This document shows positions 27,035 to 36,461 of a stretch of 64,000 bases of DNA, piece by piece; positions within the stretch are counted from its first letter, which is position 1; every line of letters begins with the position of its first letter. The position numbers and the translations under genes were made by a program. The stretch covers positions 4,752,001-4,816,000 of the forward strand of contig NZ_CP092417.1 of NCBI RefSeq assembly GCF_023716865.1, in the 5' to 3' direction. The stretch is from Endozoicomonas sp. SCSIO W0465. GTDB taxonomy: Bacteria; Pseudomonadota; Gammaproteobacteria; Pseudomonadales; Endozoicomonadaceae. Under the pieces are notes generated by a model that worked only from the letters and a program-made list of their open reading frames with translations, did no database searches and was not told where the DNA came from.

Positions 27035-27135
27035 AGTACTTAATAATTACACACTGTAACCGTCATTCAGCACTCAATCTGAGAATTTCCCTACACCGGC
27101 TAAAATGTAAAAAATTCTCAGAATGAACATGTCCA
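27035..27135. repeat. Hairpin in the left part of an IS1634 remnant
   Basis: The arms ctgagaattt (near 27078) and aaattctcag (near 27111) flank a ~25-base loop directly upstream of the truncated IS1634 transposase start. This is probably the element's terminal region. No gene is seen. Confidence 0.45.
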
Positions 27136-28414
27136 ATGCATCCTCATCAGTTCCACATTCAACGTATCGATCATATGGGTTTGGTTGCCGGTATGTGCAA
27201 AGAACTCGGTATCTCTAATCATCTGGATTCCCTGGTTCCTAACCAATCTGAACACCGGAATATTTCCTTTGGCGAAACCGTAGTATCAATGCTGCTTAAC
27301 GGCCTTGGGTTCACTGCCCGCACGCTTCATATGTTCCCGGAGTTTCATGCTGATAAACCGCTGGATAAACTCATCAGGCCCGGTATTAAACCCGAACACA
27401 TTAACGACAGTGTACTCGGCAGAGCCCTGGATCAGCTTTTTGAACTGGATGTAAGTGAGGTCTATTTATCGCTGGCTGTCAAGGCAGTGAATGTCTTAAA
27501 ACTGCCGTGCAAGGCTCTGAACCTTGACTCAACAAGCTTGCATGTGGACGGCGTTTATAACAGCGAATCTGACGTCGACGAAGAAGATATGCACTGTATC
27601 AAACTCTGTCGTGGATACAGCAGGGATCATCGACCCGAGCTCAACCAGGCAATACTGCTGATGATGACGGAAAATCAGGCCGGTATTCCCGTTTTTATGA
27701 AAGCGTCCAGTGGCAACGTAAACGACAATAAAAACTTTAAAAAAGTCATCAGCAGCCATTTGAAATCCTACCGGGAAGCCCTGAATAATCGCTACCTGAT
27801 TGGTGATGCAGCACTTTATACAACAGATAACGTACAGATACTTCATCAGCAGGGCCAGCAATTTATCACCCGGGTTCCGTCAAAAATCAAAGAAGCCAGA
27901 GAACTGATTGACAGTGTCGCTTCTTGTGAAATGACACCAGTGGAGGGTGCTGAGGGCTATGAGAGTCATGAAATGCTGTCAGATCATGCGGGTGTCTCCC
28001 AGCGCTGGATTCTGGTCCGCAGCGAGCAGGCTCGAAAGAGCGAACAAAAAACACTGCTGAAAAAAATGCTAAAGAAGTCTGAGAAAGAAGCAGAAGCGCT
28101 GACCAGTAAACTGGCCAAAAAAGCCTTCAAGTGTGAAACCGACGCATTGCGTGCGTTCGATGAATGGCAGTCAAAAACTATTTATTGTCAGGCGGAACCT
28201 GTCATTACTGAGAAACCCTGCTATACCAAGGTAGGTCGTCCGGAGAAAGGCTCTAAACCGGACAGTATTGAATATTATGTGAGCGGATATCCTTGGGTAT
28301 CCGTTGACTGTCGCAAAGATGCAGAGTGTTCTCTGGGTTGCTTTGTGCTGGCGACGAATGATCTGGACGACAGTCGGCTGAGTACAGCAGAAGTGCTAAG
28401 TACTTACAAATCAC
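27136..28414 (+). pseudogene. IS1634-family transposase, 3' end lost
   Basis: The open frame from ATG 27136 has the IS1634 N-terminal block IDHMGLVAGMCKELGI, then LNLDSTSLHVDGVY (first D), YLIGDAALYTTDNV (second D) and VSVDCRKDAECSLGCFVLATN. It runs into the left end of IS66 copy 2 at 28415 after LSTAEVLSTYKS. The family normally continues with the region carrying the catalytic Glu. That part (~130 codons) is not on the far side of the IS66 element, where hsaF begins, so it has been deleted. Confidence 0.88.
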
Positions 28415-28854
28415 GTAACTGTTCAGCACCCCCACATAAATCTGGAATTTTCTGATTTTTATACCATCCTCTTAAGCACCATTTTTCCACAATATTCGCC
28501 AGCATGATTCCAGAACTACCCGCAACTATGTCGGCTGAGATTCTCTTGAAAGAGAATGCAGAGCTGCGGATGAGAGTTGCCTGTCTGGAAGAGCGATGTC
28601 GAGAATTGGAAGAAAAGGTTGGCAAGAACAGTCAAAACAGCAGCAAGCCGCCATCGTCTGATGGTTATCAAAAACCTTGTAAAAACAGTAATTCTCCAGA
28701 TCATTCTGACGACCTTTCCGCAGATAAAGGTACCGATCCATCGGATGAAAAACCCAATCCTAAAAGTCTGAGACAGTCTTCTGGTAATAAAGCCGGTGGA
28801 AAGAAAGGGCATCAGGGCACTTGTCTTAAACAGGTCGATATCCCTGACTATATT

Positions 28855-30352
28855 CTGACTCTTGATCACATCTCTCCAGCGCTGAACTGCCGGGCTATCT
28901 GCCAGGTTTTTACCCGATCCTGCAATTTCGCCCAGCCTTCCCATACCACTAACCAGCCGGGCTGCCCTGTATGCTTTGAATCACCCCAACCACCAAGCCG
29001 AGCAATCGTTTGAAGCAGCCAAGTGACTGTTGGCGGCTTATCGGGCAACGCTTTTTTTTCATAGGTTAGCCAGAGAACCTGCCATTCATCATCACTGACC
29101 ACCTCATTCGCGAGTGTTTTTTCACTCCAAAGCTTTCTGTCTTTGTGCTGCCTGTCATTCGGTAACATTAATGCTTCACGGATTTGCATTAGTCTGACAG
29201 CGACAAACATTAATATGACCGCAAGTCGTTCAATGTTATCCGGAGATTGCAGACGAAGCCTTTCTACTCCTGCTCCCGATTTCCAAGCCTTATGGAACTC
29301 TTCTATTCGCCATCGGAGCTCGTAAAATCGAATGATAGAGCGACAGTCTTCGAATGTTTCAATATCTTCAGTTGTCAATAGTACCCAGTGCAAACGGTCT
29401 TCGGAGTCATTGCCAATCTCTTCAGCCGACACAATATTCATAGTTACCGGTTCCGGCCTGCCGCCTGGCCTTTGCGGCGCCTGTATTGTCATCTTCTTTC
29501 TTTTGACCTGCAGCGTTGCCTTTCGCTTCTTTCTACCTCCTTTTTGAGGAACCACTATCGTATATTTCCCCAACACTTCAGTCTGAGCTAAGGAATCAAA
29601 TAATAAGAGTTCGCCATCCACCAGGATTCTGTTTTGTGTAGCTCTTACAACAAACCGCTGTCGGTTATCCAGTTTGTAGTGCATATATTCGTATATATCC
29701 GCCTCCCGGTCGCAAACACTGATGATGTCAGGCATTTTACCCCCCATCCTTTGTTCTGTGTTTTCAGAGGCTCTTTGCCACTTAAAGCTTTCCTTTCCCT
29801 CGTAAGGTAGCTGACGACGTTGGTTCTTTTTCCCCCGCTGAACGTCCTCTCTAACCCATCGTTCTTGATCAATAAGCCCAATGCTTCGCTCTGTATCCGC
29901 ATCAACCAAGAAGACAGAGTGGACGTGGAATCCTCTGGTTTTAGAGCCTTCAGGACCTCCAAGATCACCAAGCTCGGATCTGACAGCATGTTTATAACCC
30001 AGGGTTGTTGTATCTTCGAGAGCCAGAAGTAGGCGAGACTGTCTCGCTATTTTGGCAGTTGCCTGAAAGCCTGCCTCAGCTATTGCTTCAGGCTTTACGG
30101 CCTCATTCTCAATCAGCCGGTAAGCTCCAGTTACCAGTGCGGTATAACCTTCGCATGAAGATGACAAAGAATTACCGGTATGAGCTGAAAGCTCGGCAGC
30201 AACTTTGACAAGTCGTTTTGTACGTCGAGTATCGCCCAAATCAGCACATCCAAAAGTTAGTTCTGACCATGGTTTAGGAGAAAGTGGAAGCATGACCTGT
30301 TTTATCAGTGAGAAATGATAGAACAAGGTAGCTATTTGTGATCAAGAGACAG
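28855..30352 (-). mobile_element. IS50/Tn5-like element, copy C (intact)
   Basis: This 1498-bp element on the minus strand has a 9-bp duplication, gactatatt, on both sides. It is inserted in the IS66 copy 2 transposase. The sequence is near-identical to copies A, B and D. Confidence 0.97.
28866..30293 (-). CDS. Tn5/IS50-like transposase, copy C
   Basis: This 475-aa transposase (ATG at 30293) has the catalytic segments LEDTTTLGY, CDREADIYEY and RWRIEEFHKAW. Relative to copy A it has Thr in place of Ala at LAQTEVLG, as do copies B and D, so copy A is the odd one out. The frame is complete. Confidence 0.96.
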   Translation of the reverse strand: MLPLSPKPWSELTFGCADLGDTRRTKRLVKVAAELSAHTGNSLSSSCEGYTALVTGAYRLIENEAVKPEAIAEAGFQATAKIARQSRLLLALEDTTTLGYKHAVRSELGDLGGPEGSKTRGFHVHSVFLVDADTERSIGLIDQERWVREDVQRGKKNQRRQLPYEGKESFKWQRASENTEQRMGGKMPDIISVCDREADIYEYMHYKLDNRQRFVVRATQNRILVDGELLLFDSLAQTEVLGKYTIVVPQKGGRKKRKATLQVKRKKMTIQAPQRPGGRPEPVTMNIVSAEEIGNDSEDRLHWVLLTTEDIETFEDCRSIIRFYELRWRIEEFHKAWKSGAGVERLRLQSPDNIERLAVILMFVAVRLMQIREALMLPNDRQHKDRKLWSEKTLANEVVSDDEWQVLWLTYEKKALPDKPPTVTWLLQTIARLGGWGDSKHTGQPGWLVVWEGWAKLQDRVKTWQIARQFSAGEM

Positions 30353-31552
30353 GACTATATTGAGTACCTTCCAGTTAAAGAATGCAATAAATGTCAGGCG
30401 TCTCTTCTTGATAGTGAGCCGGTCAAATATATTGAACGACAGGTGTTTGAACCAGGGAGACCGGGTGAATTTGAAGTAACGGCCCATAGAGCTGAAGTAA
30501 AAATCTGCACTTGTGGTTGTCGGAATCAGGCTGAATTCCCGGAAGGTGTTACCGCTGCCGCACAATATGGCTCAGCCACACAGGCTATGGCCGTCTATCT
30601 TAACCAATACCATTTCCTGCCTTTTAAGCGCGTGTCAGAGTATTTTAATACTCTCTATAAAATGAGTGTAAGTGCAGGCACTGTCGCCAATTTTGTGGCC
30701 AGAACCTATGAAAATCTGGCTTCTACTGAAGAGGTTATTCGTGACGCCTTGCGGGAATCGTCTGTTGCCGGAGCCGATGAAACGGGTATGCGGGCCGAGG
30801 GCTCTTTGCACTGGCTACACGTTATGCGGGATGAACAATGGACGCTCTACTACTTGTCTGAAAAGCGAGGTCGTGAGGCCATGGACACGATGGGCATACT
30901 GCTAACATTTGCAGGCGTTCTGGTTCATGATCATTGGAAATCCTATTTTGCATATGCGGCAACTCACGTACTTTGCAATGCCCATCACCTGAGGGAGCTT
31001 TTGGGTGTTGTTGATAGGGACAGCAATCAACTGGCGTTGCGATTGATGAAGCTACTGAGGCTTTCCTGGCATTACTGCAAGGGCTTTAAGACCATAGGTA
31101 TGCTACAGATGCCAAGTGTTGTCTGTGAACGAATCGAGAAGATTTATGACCGGTTGCTTCAGCGGGCTCTAATGAAAGAAGTCGTCTATATGGAGAAGCA
31201 ACGAGAGGAGCTTAAGCGCAAGAAAGTCAAGAATACTAAAGCTTACAATCTCTTCAAACGACTCACTGAGTTCAAGGCTGAGACACTGCGCTTCATGTCA
31301 GATTTTACCATTCCCTTCGATAACAATGGCAGTGAGCGGGATGTTCGAATGGCCAAGTTAAAGCAGAAAATCTCAGGCTGCTTCAGGAGTGCAGACGGTG
31401 GTTCTATGTTTGCACGGATTCGCAGCTATTTGTCGTCTGCCAGAAAACAGGGAATGGACATATATCAATCACTTCATAGAGCTGTTCGGAATTACTGTAA
31501 TATGCCTTTGCTCAGTGCTGAATAGTTACCAACGCCACATGGGGAATAAGCA

Positions 31553-32581
31553 ATGAATCTGAAAGGTAAAAAAGTCACTCTCCATGACATGTGTCTGCGT
31601 GATGGTATGCATGCCAAGCGTCATCAGATCTCCCTGGATGACATGGTGAGCATTGCAACGGCCATGGACGAAGCCGGCATTCCCTTGATTGAAGTCACCC
31701 ATGGTGACGGGCTGGGTGGCGCATCCGTTAACTATGGTTTTGCGGCACACAGCGATGAAGAGTACCTAGATGCCGTTATTCCCAAGATGAAAAATGCCAA
31801 GGTGTCGGCATTGCTGTTACCCGGCATCGGTACCCTGGATCACCTGAGAATGGCGAAAGATCTGGGGGTTGCCACCATTCGCGTAGCGACGCACTGTACC
31901 GAAGCCGATTTATCGGAGCAGCATATTGGCATGTCTGCCGGGATGGGGATGGATACCGTTGGCTTTCTGATGATGGCGCATAGGGTCAGTGCTGAAAAAA
32001 TTCTGGAGCAGGCCAAATTGATGGAAAGTTACGGTGCCAACTGCATTTACTGCACGGACTCTGCCGGTTATATGCTACCGGACGAAGTGACAGAAAAGCT
32101 GGGCCTGTTACATGCTGAGCTTAACCCTGAAACCGAAATCGGCTTCCACGGTCACCATAACCTGGCCATGGGAATTGCCAACTCACTGGCCGCCATTGAG
32201 GCGGGTGCTACCCGAATAGACGGCTCGGTGGCAGGGCTTGGTGCCGGTGCAGGCAATACGCCACTGGAAGTCTTTGTTGCGGTGCTTGATCGCATGGGTG
32301 TTGAGAGTGGCGTTGATCTTTACAAGATCAGTGATGTGGCTGAAGACCTGGTCGTACCGCTGATGGATCAGCCGATCCGGATTGACCGTGATGCGCTGAC
32401 GCTGGGTTATGCGGGGGTGTACTCGTCCTTCCTGCTGTTTGCCAAGCGTGCTGAAGCCAAGTATGGCGTTCAGGCCCGGGATATTCTGGTGGAACTGGGG
32501 GAGCGTGGGACGGTAGGGGGGCAGGAAGATATGATTGAAGATCTCGCCCTGACCATGGCCAAAAAACAGGGTCTGATTTAA
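31553..32581 (+). CDS. hsaF: 4-hydroxy-2-oxoacid aldolase, HsaF/TesG/DmpG type
   Basis: This 342-aa TIM-barrel metal-dependent aldolase of the HMGL/DRE family cleaves 4-hydroxy-2-oxoacids, from steroid ring A or aromatic meta-cleavage, into pyruvate and an aldehyde. Seen here are LHDMCLRDGMHAKRHQ (Arg16, Asp17, His20), EVTHGDGLGGASVNYGF, the metal-binding GFHGHHNLAMGIANS (~199-213) and DGSVAGLGAGAGNTPLE. The C-terminal helical lid normally contacts an acylating aldehyde dehydrogenase (HsaG/DmpF). That partner gene is not in this window; it may have been lost with the DNA removed at the IS66 junction just upstream, or lie elsewhere. A GGGGAATAAGCA leader precedes ATG 31553. Confidence 0.87.
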   Translation: MNLKGKKVTLHDMCLRDGMHAKRHQISLDDMVSIATAMDEAGIPLIEVTHGDGLGGASVNYGFAAHSDEEYLDAVIPKMKNAKVSALLLPGIGTLDHLRMAKDLGVATIRVATHCTEADLSEQHIGMSAGMGMDTVGFLMMAHRVSAEKILEQAKLMESYGANCIYCTDSAGYMLPDEVTEKLGLLHAELNPETEIGFHGHHNLAMGIANSLAAIEAGATRIDGSVAGLGAGAGNTPLEVFVAVLDRMGVESGVDLYKISDVAEDLVVPLMDQPIRIDRDALTLGYAGVYSSFLLFAKRAEAKYGVQARDILVELGERGTVGGQEDMIEDLALTMAKKQGLI

Positions 32582-32595
32582 CTATTGTTCTTTAC

Positions 32596-32632
32596 GCCAC
32601 AAAGACATGGTGCTTTTTGTTATCTCTGTGGC
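32596..32632. terminator. Hairpin between convergent hsaF and sctU
   Basis: GCCACA (32596-32601) pairs with TGTGGC (32627-32632), with a central T5 stretch. It ends at the sctU stop. It lacks a strong U tract on either side, so it may be one of the cacaaag-type intergenic repeats serving as a weak terminator. Confidence 0.45.
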
Positions 32633-33703
32633 TTAAGAAGGATCTTCGGCAGGTGATCCATTATCCTGTTCCTGTTCTTTAATTTCCTGTACCCAACGGA
32701 ATACTTCTGCAACGGGCTCGATCAGTTCGCCGGGAATAAAATCGGCAATGTTCAAATGAAACAGGGCATGAGCCAGAGGCACGTTTTCAAGAACCGGAAT
32801 ACCTTCTTTTTCGGCAATTTTGATAATAAACCGGGCATGGCCACCACGACCTTTAACCGTGACCATGGGCAGTGGTGTTTTACCTTGACGGTACTGCAAA
32901 CCAATGGCCAGATGAGTCGGGTTTTTAATGACAACATCAGATTTGCCGGTGTTTTCAGCCTGGTTCAGTATCTCCTGATGGATCTCCTTACGCTTACCTT
33001 TGATTTCCGGGCTACCTTCACTCTCTTTATGCTCCCGCTTCACTTCATCCTTGCTCATCCGGTTTTGTTTCATAAAGTTGTAGCGCTCGAACATATAGTC
33101 GAGAACGGCAATAATCACGAAAGCAACCACTGCATAGAGCAATAGCTTTTTCAATAAATGACTGGTGACCGGCAAAATACAATCGCTGCCACAATAGGGT
33201 ATATTGATCATGTCACCGAGGCTTGAGTAGATTACATAGTAAACAACAAACGAAAGAAAAATGATTTTTATGATGGATTTAAAAAATTCTATAAGATTTT
33301 TCAGTGCGAATATTTTCTTTAATCCGCCAACCGGACTGATTTTATTAATGTCTGGTTTGATACCTTCAGGGGCAAATAACATACCAAATTGCATGACATT
33401 GCCAATGATTGCTGAAACAGCGGATACTGCTATAAGAGGCAGCAGTAACCCCATGGTTTTTTCCAGAATTCCATGGGCAACAATCTTAAAGGATTCTTCA
33501 AAAGGTTCGTTGTAGACCGTTGAGGGCAGGATGACCATCTCTATAATGCCACTGATATAATCATCACTCATTACCCAGATCAGCGCTAACACGGCAATCA
33601 ATCCGAAGGTGCCGGAGACTTCCTTACTCTTCGCTACCTGCCCTTTTTGACGGGCATCACGGAGTTTTTTGGGGGTGGGTTGTTCGGTTTTTTCTGCACT
33701 CAT
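32633..33703 (-). CDS. sctU: Type III secretion export-gate switch protein SctU
   Basis: This 356-aa YscU/FlhB-family inner-membrane protein sets substrate specificity of the export gate. The N-terminus EKTEQPTPKKLRDARQKGQVAKSKE is the family signature. Four hydrophobic segments lie near 32-48, 80-102, 140-162 and 185-205. The autocleavage motif NPTH is at 261-264, followed by the conserved HLAIGLQYRQG region. The start ATG 33703 overlaps the sctT stop by four bases, so it is translationally coupled. The frame is intact. Confidence 0.96.
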   Translation of the reverse strand: MSAEKTEQPTPKKLRDARQKGQVAKSKEVSGTFGLIAVLALIWVMSDDYISGIIEMVILPSTVYNEPFEESFKIVAHGILEKTMGLLLPLIAVSAVSAIIGNVMQFGMLFAPEGIKPDINKISPVGGLKKIFALKNLIEFFKSIIKIIFLSFVVYYVIYSSLGDMINIPYCGSDCILPVTSHLLKKLLLYAVVAFVIIAVLDYMFERYNFMKQNRMSKDEVKREHKESEGSPEIKGKRKEIHQEILNQAENTGKSDVVIKNPTHLAIGLQYRQGKTPLPMVTVKGRGGHARFIIKIAEKEGIPVLENVPLAHALFHLNIADFIPGELIEPVAEVFRWVQEIKEQEQDNGSPAEDPS

Positions 33704-34491
33704 TTCCAGAGTACTCCCAAGGACTCAAACAGCTCAGGGATTCCCATCATGTATGTGCGTGTCAGCTCCAGAATCGTTGCTATGTAAACCACCAGAATGG
33801 CACAGGCAACACCTGATTTAATGGGCATGGCCAGAATGAAGACGTTCAGCTGTGGAGCAGCCCGGCTGATCAGGGCAATGCCAAATTCGGTAATAAACAT
33901 ACAGATAATGACCGGAGCAGAGAGCCACATGGCAAGTTGTATGATCAGGTCAAACTGGCCAAGGAAAAACGTTACCGCTTCCTGATTGATGTTTGGAAAA
34001 TAGCTGAAAACCGGCCAGACTTTATAGGTGTACATCAGACTTTCCAGCATCAATAGAAAGAGCCCACTGGTCATGACCAGGGCAATCATCGCCTGGCTGA
34101 ACAGGATACCCATAGGGGATGTTTCCGCTCCCGAAAATGGATTCAAGGTACTGGCCATGGAAGCACCTCGCTGGTTATCAATAAAAAAACCGGCAGCTTC
34201 CAAGGCCCAGAAGGGTATTGCCAAGACGAATCCCATAAGTGCACCGATAAAGGCTTCCTTAATTACAATGCCACCGGTGTCATAGATTGACAGTGCCTCA
34301 TCCGGTTTTGTCTCCGATAACATTGGATGCATGAACAGCACCAGGCTCATACAGATGCCGTTACGTATCATGGCCCCGCCAAGGTTCCTCTTATGCAGCA
34401 TCGGCAGAACAGTAAACATGGTAACGATACGGGGCATCCCCATTGAAAGGATATAAAACCACTCTTTCAAATCGTCGACAGGCAGAATCAT
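33700..34491 (-). CDS. sctT: Type III secretion export apparatus protein SctT
   Basis: This 263-aa SpaR/YscT/FliR-family membrane protein forms the export gate with SctR and SctS. Long hydrophobic helices run through the protein (WFYILSMGMPRIVTMFTVLP; AFIGALMGFVLAIPFWALEAA; FDLIIQLAMWLSAPVIICMF). The conserved IDNQRGASMASTLNPFSG loop is present. The gene lies between sctS (2-bp gap) and sctU (4-bp overlap) in the canonical order. Confidence 0.95.
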   Translation of the reverse strand: MILPVDDLKEWFYILSMGMPRIVTMFTVLPMLHKRNLGGAMIRNGICMSLVLFMHPMLSETKPDEALSIYDTGGIVIKEAFIGALMGFVLAIPFWALEAAGFFIDNQRGASMASTLNPFSGAETSPMGILFSQAMIALVMTSGLFLLMLESLMYTYKVWPVFSYFPNINQEAVTFFLGQFDLIIQLAMWLSAPVIICMFITEFGIALISRAAPQLNVFILAMPIKSGVACAILVVYIATILELTRTYMMGIPELFESLGVLWK

Positions 34492-34493
34492 GG

Positions 34494-34757
34494 TCAGAGC
34501 CTTTGGAACATGTCCATGATGGCAATCGAGTAGTTATAGATTTCGATGCCTATCCATCGTGAAGTCAGAAAAATACTGATGATGACCGCTACCAGTTTGA
34601 ACGCAAAAGGCAGGGTCTGCTCCTGAATCTGTGTCAGTGCCTGAATCAAACTGATCAGCAGGCCAACGACTGATGCAGCGATGATAGGGGGCATGGAAAG
34701 CAGCAGGGTCAGCCAGAGTGCCTGGGCTGTGAGTGTCAGTATATGCGGGTCATGCAT
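34494..34757 (-). CDS. sctS: Type III secretion export apparatus protein SctS
   Basis: This 87-aa protein with two transmembrane helices belongs to the FliQ/SpaQ/YscS family. It has TLTAQALWLTLLLSMPPIIA, then the conserved GLLISLIQALTQIQEQTLPF turn and a second helix LVAVIISIFLTSRWIG. Its start overlaps the sctR stop by eight bases (ATGCATGA), so translation is coupled. Confidence 0.95.
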   Translation of the reverse strand: MHDPHILTLTAQALWLTLLLSMPPIIAASVVGLLISLIQALTQIQEQTLPFAFKLVAVIISIFLTSRWIGIEIYNYSIAIMDMFQRL

Positions 34758-35418
34758 AACTCAGCACCAGTCCGTGAATGAGACGAGTCCAGCCATCCAG
34801 CAGTACAAACAGCAAGAGCTTGAAGGGCAGTGATATGGTCATGGGTGACACCATCATCATACCCATGGCCAGCAGTATATTAGAGACAATCAAGTCAATA
34901 ATGATAAACGGCAGGTAAAGTAGAAAGCCGATTTCAAAGGCTTTGGTTAGTTCAGTGATGCAGTAAGAGGGCATCAGTACAATCAGATCATCAGCGGAGA
35001 GTTGGGCCTGGTAGGCTTTAGGCCAGAGTATTCTTGCTGTTTTGAGAAAGAAATTTCTTTCCCTTTCATTGGTATTCTTCCTTAGAAAGTCGCGATAGGG
35101 GGTGACCAGCAGTTCAATATTATCCATCAGTTCTTTGCTGTCTTCGGTCTGAAAGCTGATATTCCCCTCTTGAGCGATATCCCAGGCCTCAAAACCTACC
35201 GGTGCCATGATGTAAAGCGTCAGGATAATAGCCAGGGCATTCATGGCGATATTGGGAGGAATCTGCTGCAGACCGGTAGCGTTTCTGAGAATGGAAAATA
35301 CTACAACCAATTTCAGAAAGGACGTACCCATAACCGCAAGAAACGGCACCAGCGCCATTAGCGCCAGTGGGATCATCAAATAAAATGGACTGGTGAGAGT
35401 AATTGCTCCGCTTTCCAT
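34750..35418 (-). CDS. sctR: Type III secretion export apparatus protein SctR
   Basis: This 222-aa FliP/SpaP/YscR-family core of the export gate has the signature FLKLVVVFSILRNATGLQQIPPN near residue 30-55 and MPSYCITELTKAFEIGFLLYLPF near 150. C-terminal helices IDLIVSNILLAMGMMMVSP and LPFKLLLFVLLDGW follow. Unlike FliP it has no cleavable signal and begins directly with a membrane helix (PFYLMIPLALMALVPF), as usual for SctR. Confidence 0.96.
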   Translation of the reverse strand: MESGAITLTSPFYLMIPLALMALVPFLAVMGTSFLKLVVVFSILRNATGLQQIPPNIAMNALAIILTLYIMAPVGFEAWDIAQEGNISFQTEDSKELMDNIELLVTPYRDFLRKNTNERERNFFLKTARILWPKAYQAQLSADDLIVLMPSYCITELTKAFEIGFLLYLPFIIIDLIVSNILLAMGMMMVSPMTISLPFKLLLFVLLDGWTRLIHGLVLSYA

Positions 35419-35481
35419 AGTCGCCTTTTCCAGTCTCAGAGTATGTACAAGAGACTTTACGTTTGGGTGGTCTTAAGGTAA

Positions 35482-36453
35482 TCAGTCGACAATTCTGGTA
35501 ATACGTGCACCCAGTCGATTATTTACTTGTACAAGCTGGCACTCGGCAATCAATTTGCCACCGGCGCGAACCTTAACCGGTTGTTCAATGGGACGATCCA
35601 GCTCAAACACATGGCCAGGCTGAAGAGACAGAACCTCCTGTGCGCTGAATTGCTGTCGCCCCACTTCGAATAAAAGGTCAACCTCAATATCTGACAGGTC
35701 GACAGGCTCCTGTTCATGATGCATTTGATCGTCTTCCATTGAGTCCATCCTGTGTTTGATGGTTATTTGAGAATCTTCTGCTTCCCCGACGAAAGCAACA
35801 TCCGGGCTAACTCTGATAATCAGCTGCTGACCGGTGACGTGGTAATGAAAAAATACAATGTCACCGACACCCAGTGCGCTGGTTTCCTCTTTGGACAGTT
35901 TTGCCTGTCCAAGTTCAAGGCCTGCCCAGATAGGTATATCGGTGGATTGTTCCTGGATATGAGTGGGCAGTAGTTTGAGAAGCTCAAAAACAATGGGATT
36001 GCTTTCCAGATAGATGGGGTACTGCGTACCGGCTATCTGGATATTCATCGCCAGTTCCGCACGCTTTGATTTATCTGGATTGGCTATCATGTCAGAGAAC
36101 TTGATGGCAATCCCAAGTCCCTGCATCAGCTGCTCCAGCAGACTCTGCATGCTGTTTTCCAGGGCAGCCAGCATCAATTCTTTCGGGAGTTTGAGCAGTA
36201 TCTGGCTGTTCAGGCTGTCCGGCATGATGAGGTCAATGAATGCGCTGCCGGTATACAGGGAAACCGGCTGGTGATTAATCTCCAGCTGCATGCAGATAGC
36301 GGGCACGTTCTCTGCCGCAATACTGTTTAGTGAAATATCCCACCGGTCCTCATTAACCGGCAGTGCAAGCTCTGTCTGGCGGTTGCTGAGAATTTGGCTA
36401 AGCAGCAGCTGCGACGGTGAGACAGAGGGTAGATCAAGAGTTTCTGCTGCCAT
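35482..36453 (-). CDS. sctQ: Type III secretion C-ring protein SctQ
   Basis: This 323-aa cytoplasmic sorting-platform protein has a C-terminal SpoA (FliN-like) domain at ~250-320 (SDIEVDLLFEVGRQQFSAQEV, then SLQPGHVFELDRPIEQPVKV and LVQVNNRLGARITRIV). A degenerate SpoA1-like region lies in the middle. Many sctQ genes carry an internal start that makes a short SctQc; here ATG codons near residue 230 (the EDDQMHHEQEP area) could serve, but this is speculative. It is 9 bp after sctP and 63 bp before sctR. Confidence 0.9.
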   Translation of the reverse strand: MAAETLDLPSVSPSQLLLSQILSNRQTELALPVNEDRWDISLNSIAAENVPAICMQLEINHQPVSLYTGSAFIDLIMPDSLNSQILLKLPKELMLAALENSMQSLLEQLMQGLGIAIKFSDMIANPDKSKRAELAMNIQIAGTQYPIYLESNPIVFELLKLLPTHIQEQSTDIPIWAGLELGQAKLSKEETSALGVGDIVFFHYHVTGQQLIIRVSPDVAFVGEAEDSQITIKHRMDSMEDDQMHHEQEPVDLSDIEVDLLFEVGRQQFSAQEVLSLQPGHVFELDRPIEQPVKVRAGGKLIAECQLVQVNNRLGARITRIVD

Positions 36454-36461
36454 GGTTTAAC

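Larger units (their letters stand above)
28504..31525 (+). pseudogene. IS66-family transposase, copy 2, split
   Basis: The first 117 codons (MIPELPATMSAEILL to DIPDYI) are separated from the rest by IS50-like copy C, with duplication gactatatt at 28846-28854 and 30353-30361. The remainder (EYLPVKECNKCQ to NMPLLSAE) is otherwise intact, apart from single-base differences such as cttccagtt for cttccggtt. It is inactive as it stands. Confidence 0.95.
28415..31529 (+). mobile_element. IS66 copy 2, mismatched flanks, interrupted by IS50-like element
   Basis: The ends equal those of copy 1. The left flank caaatcac and right flank caacgcca are not duplicates, unlike copies 1 and 3. The left side is an IS1634 remnant and the right side is 24 bp before hsaF. 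Copy 2 therefore marks a deletion or a recombination with another genomic copy. IS50-like copy C (28855-30352) is inserted in it. Confidence 0.93.

Noticed and set aside
27045..27075. Resemblance of gtaaccgtcattcagcac to the IS66 end gtaactgttcagcac
   Set aside because: The match is gapped and short and no second end is nearby. It is more likely the terminus of the IS1634 element or chance.
15747..30352. Steroid genes carried between IS50-like copies B and C, as in Tn5
   Set aside because: Each copy has its own distinct 9-bp duplication (ggttacagg, gactatatt). Copy C is inside another IS, so they are separate insertions.
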